NCBI GenBank assembly: GCA_036002485.1
Contig: DASYTI010000241.1
Location: 1 to 34,480, forward strand
Direction of reading: 5' to 3'
Source: Candidatus Methylomirabilota bacterium
Lineage (GTDB): Bacteria > Methylomirabilota > Methylomirabilia > Rokubacteriales > CSP1-6
DNA: 34,480 nucleotides
Shown: piece after piece, positions 29,864-34,480 of the stretch
How positions within the stretch are numbered: position 1 is the stretch's first letter
How the letters are laid out: every line of letters begins with the position of its first letter
The notes under the pieces: generated by a model
Databases searched by the model: none
Seen by the model: the letters and a program-made list of their open reading frames with translations, nothing else
Told to the model about the DNA's origin: nothing
Translations under genes and position numbers: made by a program

Positions 29864-31597
29864 TTAGGCCGTGCGCGTCGCCTCCTCGAGCGAGGCGGCA
29901 CGGTCGGCATGCGGCCGTACGACAAGCCGTCTCTTGTGGAAGGCCTCGAGGGTTGGACGATGGCCGATGCTGATCACGGTCGTCCGCGCGAGCCGCTCAC
30001 GCAGGAGCGCGTAGAGCCGCGCCTCCGTCCTCTCATCCACCGCCGAAGTCGCCTCGTCGAGAAAGAGCCAGTCCGGCTTCTGGACGAGGGCGCGGGCGAA
30101 GGCGATGCGCTGCTGTTCCCCCGGCGATAGCTGGAGCGCCCAGTTTCCGTTCTCGTCGAGACGCTCGCCCATCTTCGCCAAGCCCACGGCCTCGAGAGCT
30201 TCTCGCAGGGTGGTATCGAGGATCCCGTCGGCCGGCACAGGATAGCTCACGACATCGCGCAGCGTCCCGATGGGCAAGTAAGGCTTCTGGGGCAGGAAGA
30301 GAACGCGCGCATCGGCAGGCACGGTGATCCGCCCGCGGCCGAAAGGCCAGATGCCGGCGATGGCCCGGAAGAGCGTGCTCTTGCCCGAGCCCGTGGGTCC
30401 CGTGACCAGGACATTCTCGCCGCTCGAGATGTTTTCCTGCGCGCCCTGCAGGAGGGGCTGCCCGCCGGGAAGATGCAGGTCCACGCCTTCGAGCGAGAGG
30501 CTGCCGCCACTCTCCGCGCGATGGATGCCCTCCACGGCCGGGTTCGGTCGCACTCGGATCATGGCCGCCTCGAATCCAATGAGCCGGCTCACCACGGCCC
30601 GCCACTCGGCGACCTGCGGATAGAGCTGGGGGTCTACCACCACGCTCAGCGCCTCCTGGACTTTGCCGAAGGCCTGGGCCGTCTGGACGAGGCCGCCGAG
30701 GGCGATCTCGCCGCGAAAGAAGCGAGGCCCCGCGACCACGAAGGGAAAGATGATGGCGATCTGAGCGAATCCCACCGTGAATCCCGTCAGCCGCTTCTGC
30801 AGGCCCATGATGCTCCACCAGTTCGTCACGACATGGGCGAAGCGCTGGCGGAAATTCTGGAGCTCGTCGGGCTCGCCCCGGTAGAGGGCCACCCCCTCGG
30901 TGTTCTCGCGGAAGCGCACGAGGGCGAAGCGGAAGTCGGCTTCGTAGCGCTGCTGCTCGAAGTCGAGCCGGACGAGGCGGCGGCCGACCTTTTCCGTGAG
31001 CCAGGTGCCCACGATGGCGTACAAGAGCGCGGTCCAGACCATGTAGCCCGGCACCGTCCAGCCGAGCCACGGCAGGGTCATGGGGCCCGAGAGGAACCAG
31101 AGGATGCCCACGAAGGAGACCAGGGTGGTGGCGGCTCTGAGGAATTGCAGCCCCAGGGTGAGCGTCCGTGTGACGAAGAGCCGCACGTCTTCCGCGATGC
31201 GCTGGTCCGGATTGTCGGTCTCGCCGGCCAGGAGCTGCATGCGGTAGTACGCGCGATCGGCGAGCCAGGCGTTCAGATAGCGATCGGTGAGCCAGCGGCG
31301 CCACCGGATCTGCAGCATCTGGTTCAGGTAGAGCTGGTAGACGGCCACCACGATGTAGGCGGCGGCCAGCCAGGTGAAACGGAACAGCTGCTGGAGGAAG
31401 ACGTCGTAGTTCTTGTCCTGGAGGGAGTTGTAGAAAACATTGCTCCAGCGGTTGATGAGCACGTCGATGTAGACAAGCCCGAGATTCATGGCCACCACGA
31501 CGCCGAGGAGCCCCCAGGCCGCCCATCGATCCTCCGAGGACCAGTAGGGCTTGGCCAGGCTCCACATGTCGCGAAGGAATTGGCGAAGGTTCGTCAT
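29864..31597 (-). CDS. SbmA/YddA-like ABC transporter, fused permease-ATPase
   Basis: The 577-residue protein has six membrane segments in its N-terminal half (about 20-320). It carries the family motif RWRRWLTDRYLNAWLADRAYY and DNPDQRIAEDVRLFV, closely like E. coli YddA and SbmA/BacA. The ATPase domain (about 370-560) has Walker A GPTGSGKST, signature LSPGEQQRIAFARAL and Walker B WLFLDEATSAVDE. Relatives move peptides, cobalamin or long-chain compounds; the substrate here is unknown. The ATG at 31597 is preferred for its GAGAG site and fit to the family start; ATGs at 31627 and 31648 are in frame. It is the only opposing protein gene right of the origin and lies between two tRNA-Ser genes. 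Confidence 0.9.
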   Translation of the reverse strand: MTNLRQFLRDMWSLAKPYWSSEDRWAAWGLLGVVVAMNLGLVYIDVLINRWSNVFYNSLQDKNYDVFLQQLFRFTWLAAAYIVVAVYQLYLNQMLQIRWRRWLTDRYLNAWLADRAYYRMQLLAGETDNPDQRIAEDVRLFVTRTLTLGLQFLRAATTLVSFVGILWFLSGPMTLPWLGWTVPGYMVWTALLYAIVGTWLTEKVGRRLVRLDFEQQRYEADFRFALVRFRENTEGVALYRGEPDELQNFRQRFAHVVTNWWSIMGLQKRLTGFTVGFAQIAIIFPFVVAGPRFFRGEIALGGLVQTAQAFGKVQEALSVVVDPQLYPQVAEWRAVVSRLIGFEAAMIRVRPNPAVEGIHRAESGGSLSLEGVDLHLPGGQPLLQGAQENISSGENVLVTGPTGSGKSTLFRAIAGIWPFGRGRITVPADARVLFLPQKPYLPIGTLRDVVSYPVPADGILDTTLREALEAVGLAKMGERLDENGNWALQLSPGEQQRIAFARALVQKPDWLFLDEATSAVDERTEARLYALLRERLARTTVISIGHRPTLEAFHKRRLVVRPHADRAASLEEATRTA

Positions 31598-31660
31598 CGG
31601 CCGGCTCTCGGCAGTTTGTGGGTTCATGCGCCCAGTATGGCCGACCATCCAGCTTCTGGG

Positions 31661-31689
31661 TAGTCGCTGCGATGGGAATGCCTTATACT
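31661..31689 (+). promoter_or_regulatory. Possible promoter for tRNA-Ser(GCU)-tRNA-Arg
   Basis: TATACT (31684-31689) is a good -10 box about 19 bases before the tRNA-Ser gene. The best -35 at 17 bases is TAGTCG (31661-31666), only a weak match. The start would lie near 31696, leaving a 12-base leader. It lies between the ABC transporter start and the tRNAs. Confidence 0.4.
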
Positions 31690-31707
31690 CGGTAGGCTTG
31701 ACTGTTT

Positions 31708-31801
31708 GGAGAGGTGGCCGAGTCGGCCGAAGGCAGCCGCCTGCTAAGCGGTTACAGGGGCAAAACCTCTGTCCCGGGTTCGAATCCCGGCCTCTCCGCC
31801 A
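31708..31801 (+). tRNA. tRNA-Ser (anticodon GCU)
   Basis: The acceptor GGAGAGG pairs with CCTCTCC, and CCA is encoded. The anticodon loop CTGCTAA in a CCGC/GCGG stem carries GCT, reading AGC and AGU. The long variable arm (about 31751-31774) and the GGGTTCGAATCCC T-arm make a 94-base type II tRNA. The next tRNA gene starts four bases later. Confidence 0.97.
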
Positions 31802-31805
31802 GAAT

Positions 31806-31882
31806 GCGCCCTTAGCTCAGTTGGATAGAGCGTCGGACTACGAATCCGAAGGCCAGAGGTTCGACTCCTCTAGGGCGCACCA
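31806..31882 (+). tRNA. tRNA-Arg (anticodon ACG)
   Basis: The acceptor GCGCCCT pairs with AGGGCGC and CCA is encoded. The anticodon loop CTACGAA in a TCGGA/TCCGA stem carries ACG, which becomes inosine and reads CGN codons; TadA, needed for this editing, is not in the window. Length is 77 bases. TTTTTT follows immediately and may aid termination. Confidence 0.97.
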
Positions 31883-31897
31883 TTTTTTCAGTGGGTT

Positions 31898-31936
31898 GCG
31901 GAGAGTGAGGGCGGATGCGAGGCCCTCACTCTCCGC
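31898..31936. repeat. Perfect 15-bp inverted repeat after tRNA-Arg
   Basis: Arms GCGGAGAGTGAGGGC (31898-31912) and GCCCTCACTCTCCGC (31922-31936) flank a nine-base loop. A T-run precedes, not follows, the stem, so this is not a standard Rho-independent terminator, although it may still block or stabilise the 3' end of the tRNA transcript. The rest of the gap to the next gene (to 32075) shows nothing. Confidence 0.75.
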
Positions 31937-32075
31937 GTTCTGTCACGAGTTCGTGCTCGGCACCGTGCCCACGCGAGAAAACATGGCTCGACCAGCACGC
32001 TCTTCACCGCGGACCTCGACCTCCGAACGGACCGGCGTGGACGCGACGTCTGCCCTCATGAGGCACGGCTGATCG

Positions 32076-33056
32076 ATGCGCGCCGTGCTCTGTCGCGCGT
32101 GGGGAGCGGTCGAGGGTCTCCAGCTCGGCGACGCGCCGCCGCCCATTCCTGCCGACGGTGAGGTGGTCATCGCGGTCAGGGCGGCGGGGATCAACTACGC
32201 CGATGCCATCATGGTGGCCGGGCGTTACCAGACGAAGCCGCCGCTGCCGTTCAGCCCCGGCCTCGAGGCGGCGGGGATTGTCGCCGCCTGCGGAGACCGA
32301 GTGACACGCTTCAGGCCGGGCGACCGCGTGATGGCGATCCTGGCCCACGGCGGCCTCGCCGAGCTCGCGGCCGCTCCCGAGGCGGAAACCTTCGCCATTC
32401 CCGACCGCATGAGCTTCGAGGAGGCCGGCGCCTTTCCTGTCGCATACATCTCGAGCCACGTCGCCCTCCGCTGGCAGGCCCGGCTCGAGCTGGGCGAGAC
32501 GCTCCTGGTGCTGGGAGCGGCGGGAGGCGTGGGGCTCACCGCCGTCGAGATCGGCAAGGCCATGGGCGCGCGCGTGATTGCCGCGGCCAGCACGGCCGAG
32601 AAGCTCGCGGTGGCCCAAGAGCGCGGGGCGGATGACGGCGTCAATTATGTTGAGGAAAAGCTCACGGACCGCGTGATGGCGCTGACGGACGGCAAGGGCG
32701 CCGACGTGTGCTTCGATCCCGTCGGCGGAGATCTCTTCGACTCCGCCCTATCGTCGCTCGGGTGGGGCGGCCGCATCCTCCTCATTGGCTTCGTGGCCGG
32801 CGTGCCGCAGATCCCCGCGAACCGGCTCCTCGTGAAGCATCGCGCCGCGCTCGGATCCTCGTTGCGGTACTTCCGCTGGCACGCGCCGGACAAGCTCCGC
32901 CGGTCCGTCGAGGAGCTCGTGCAGTGGTACGGCGAGGGCAAGCTCCGGCCGCTCGTCACGCACCGTCTGCCCCTCGAGCAGAGCGTGGAGGCGATCCGGC
33001 TGCTCACGGACCGCAAGGCCCACGGCAAGGTCGTGGTGGTGGTGGAGCCGCGATGA
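32076..33056 (+). CDS. NADPH:quinone oxidoreductase family protein (zinc-free MDR)
   Basis: The 326-residue protein of the medium-chain dehydrogenase/reductase superfamily has a GroES-like N-terminal half with AAGINYADAIMVAGRY. Its Rossmann half has LVLGAAGGVGLTAVEIGKAMGARVIA, with ADVCFDPVGGDLF after it. No cysteine/histidine cluster for zinc is present, which fits quinone reductases (QOR type). The substrate may be a quinone, an enone or an acyl-CoA-type enoyl compound. The ATG at 32076 has only a weak site (GAGGC). Its stop overlaps the crotonase ATG in an ATGA, so the two are made together and may act in one degradation pathway. Confidence 0.87.
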   Translation: MRAVLCRAWGAVEGLQLGDAPPPIPADGEVVIAVRAAGINYADAIMVAGRYQTKPPLPFSPGLEAAGIVAACGDRVTRFRPGDRVMAILAHGGLAELAAAPEAETFAIPDRMSFEEAGAFPVAYISSHVALRWQARLELGETLLVLGAAGGVGLTAVEIGKAMGARVIAAASTAEKLAVAQERGADDGVNYVEEKLTDRVMALTDGKGADVCFDPVGGDLFDSALSSLGWGGRILLIGFVAGVPQIPANRLLVKHRAALGSSLRYFRWHAPDKLRRSVEELVQWYGEGKLRPLVTHRLPLEQSVEAIRLLTDRKAHGKVVVVVEPR

Positions 33057-33811
33057 TGGAGATCCGCGTGGAGCAGCACGGGCGGCACATCGTGATGGTG
33101 ACCATCGACAACCAGCGGCGCCTCAACGCTATGACCAGGCCGATGATGGCGGAGCTTGGGCGGGTGTGGGACGAGCTCGGGCGGGGCGACTGCCGCTGCA
33201 TCGTGCTGACGGGAGCGGGCGACCGCGCCTTCTGCGCCGGGGCCGACGTCAGCGGCGATCTCTCGGCCAGCGCGGAGACCGCGAAGATCGTCAGCCACGC
33301 GCTCCTGAAGACCGACGCGTACTCGAAGCCGATCGTGGCCGCGGTCAACGGCGACTGCGTGGGCGGCGGGCTGGAGCTCCTCCTCTCCACGGATATCCGG
33401 GCCGCCGCGCCCCACGCGCGGTTCGGCCTTCCCGAGGTGCGCTGGTCGATCTATCCGTTCGGCGGCGCCACCGTCAAGCTGATCCAGCAGATCGGGCACG
33501 TCCACGCGATGGATCTCCTGCTCACCGGTCGGCTCGTGGATGCGGGCGAGGCGGTGCGCCTGGGGCTCGTCAACCGCGTCGTGCCTGCCCCCGACCTCAC
33601 GGCGTGGGCGCTCGAGACCGCGGAGGCCATCGCGGCCAACAGCCCATCCGCGGTGCAGGCGGTGAAGCAGCAGATCAGCGCGACGATCGCCGATCACGCG
33701 CGCTCACGCGAGGCCCTCGACCAGGAGCTCGGCGACCAGGTGCGGGCCAGCGCGGAGTTCACCGAGGGTGTCGCCGCGTTTCGGGAGAAGCGCCCGCCCC
33801 GCTACGAGTGA
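33053..33811 (+). CDS. Enoyl-CoA hydratase/isomerase (crotonase) family protein
   Basis: The 252-residue protein shows the crotonase oxyanion-hole segments LTGAGDRAFCAGADV and AAVNGDCVGGGLELLL. Both catalytic-type glutamates align: Glu in GGGLELL and Glu in GLPEVRW. The C-terminal part contains LGLVNRVVP. Such enzymes hydrate or isomerise enoyl-CoA in fatty-acid or aromatic breakdown; the exact substrate is unknown. It begins at an ATGATG overlapping the upstream oxidoreductase stop, so the start may be 33053 or 33056. A 66-base gap without a gene precedes the next crotonase-like gene. Confidence 0.88.
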   Translation: MMEIRVEQHGRHIVMVTIDNQRRLNAMTRPMMAELGRVWDELGRGDCRCIVLTGAGDRAFCAGADVSGDLSASAETAKIVSHALLKTDAYSKPIVAAVNGDCVGGGLELLLSTDIRAAAPHARFGLPEVRWSIYPFGGATVKLIQQIGHVHAMDLLLTGRLVDAGEAVRLGLVNRVVPAPDLTAWALETAEAIAANSPSAVQAVKQQISATIADHARSREALDQELGDQVRASAEFTEGVAAFREKRPPRYE

Positions 33812-33877
33812 CCGGCGGCCCGTCTGGCGCCACGACTGGTGCACCGGGACGGTGGCGAGTGCTAGCATACGCGCATC

Positions 33878-34480
33878 ATGACCCCGGGGACCCCGCCGTC
33901 AGCGCCCGATGTGCGCATGGAGCGCGATGCGCGCGTCCTCACGCTAACCTTCGATCGTCCGGGCGACCAGAACCGGCTCACCCGCGAGGTTCTCCTGACG
34001 ATGCAGGGTATCGCCGACGATCTCCGCGATGACGACGAGATCCAGGCCGTGGTCGTGACGGGAAGCGGTTCAGAGTTCTTCTCGATGGGCATCCTGAACC
34101 CGGCCGTGCGGGCCAGCTACACGAAGGAGCAGATCCTCGACCTCGTCCGTATCGCCAACCGGCTCTACGATGCCATCGAAGCGCTTCCCCAGGTCGTCAT
34201 CGCGGCATTCAACGGCGCCGCGCGAGCGGGCGCGGCGGAGCTGGCCCTGGCGTGCGACATACGGCTGGCCGCCGCCCACGCGACGTTCAGGCTGCCGGAG
34301 GCGCTGTGGGGGGGCTTCCCCGGAGCGGGCGGGCCGGTGCGGCTCCCCGAGATCGTCGGCCGAGCGCGCGCCCTCGAGCTCATCTGCACCGGCCGCGAGA
34401 TCGACGCGGGGGAGATGGAGCGCCTCGGGCTCGTCCTCGCCGTGTACCCCGCCGATCGCGTGCGGGCGGAGGCCCAGGCC
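33878..34480 (+). CDS. Crotonase-family protein, partial at window end
   Basis: The first 201 residues are visible and the gene continues past the edge. It shares the fold pattern of its neighbour: FDRPGDQNRLT, VVVTGSGSEFF, then AAFNGAARAGAAELALACDIRLA and RLPEALWGGFPGAGG. The usual oxyanion segment (F)xAGADL is replaced by FFSMGILNP, and GGG(x)E by GAAE. The glutamates equivalent to the hydratase pair are present. So the fold is crotonase but the chemistry may differ. The ATG at 33878 has no clear ribosome-binding site. It is probably a paralogue of the gene at 33053. Confidence 0.82.
   Translation, partial: MTPGTPPSAPDVRMERDARVLTLTFDRPGDQNRLTREVLLTMQGIADDLRDDDEIQAVVVTGSGSEFFSMGILNPAVRASYTKEQILDLVRIANRLYDAIEALPQVVIAAFNGAARAGAAELALACDIRLAAAHATFRLPEALWGGFPGAGGPVRLPEIVGRARALELICTGREIDAGEMERLGLVLAVYPADRVRAEAQA

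Noticed and set aside
31883-31888. T-run after tRNA-Arg as a phage attachment site or terminator
   Set aside because: No direct repeat of the tRNA end or integrase gene is present, and the hairpin lies on the wrong side of the T-run for a classical terminator.

Overview
This is a chromosomal window from a high-G+C (about two-thirds by eye) Gram-negative-type bacterium, centred on a typical replication-origin neighbourhood. The GyrB is long (792 aa, with the extra domain seen in many Gram-negative GyrBs), YidC has a large periplasmic domain, atpF is separated from atpB/atpE, and two DUF507 genes are present. Together these suggest an uncultured lineage such as Candidatus Rokubacteria/Methylomirabilota or a deltaproteobacterial relative. 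That assignment is inference from gene style, not from a search.

Layout. All protein genes from 1 to 19470 lie on the minus strand. All from 19816 to the end lie on the plus strand, except one ABC transporter gene (29864-31597). The switch point is the rpmH-dnaA gap (19471-19815). It carries a perfect inverted pair of DnaA-box sequences (19748-19771) and is the best oriC candidate. Leftward from it run rpmH-rnpA-yidD-yidC-rsmG, two parS-like sites, parA-parB, mnmA, and then atpF-H-A-G-D-C. Rightward run dnaA-dnaN-recF-gyrB-gyrA, a Rho-independent terminator, serS, tRNA-Ser(UGA), the opposing YddA/SbmA-like ABC transporter, tRNA-Ser(GCU), tRNA-Arg(ACG), and a quinone-oxidoreductase/crotonase cluster that leaves the window.

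Left accessory part. Distal to the atp genes is a signalling cluster: response regulator, HD-GYP protein, degenerate CPBP-like membrane protein, and GAF histidine kinase. Next is a tightly coupled five-gene operon: two DUF507 proteins, the flavin prenyltransferase UbiX, a family 2 glycosyltransferase and a Gfo/Idh/MocA oxidoreductase. Every junction in it is a four-base GTGA overlap. A short transposase-tail remnant follows, and then the start of another GAF histidine kinase cut by the window edge.

How the genes work together. The centre is housekeeping: replication initiation, sliding clamp, gyrase, segregation, RNase P, membrane insertion, rRNA and tRNA modification, and ATP synthesis. I found no prophage, CRISPR array, toxin-antitoxin or recognisable defence system. 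The points most worth checking are the parS pair beside parA, the oriC palindrome that overlaps the longest dnaA reading frame, the tandem DUF507/ubiX operon, the catalytically degenerate CPBP-like protein in the signalling cluster, an unusual repeat between atpD and atpC, and the transporter gene that splits a serS-tRNA cluster.
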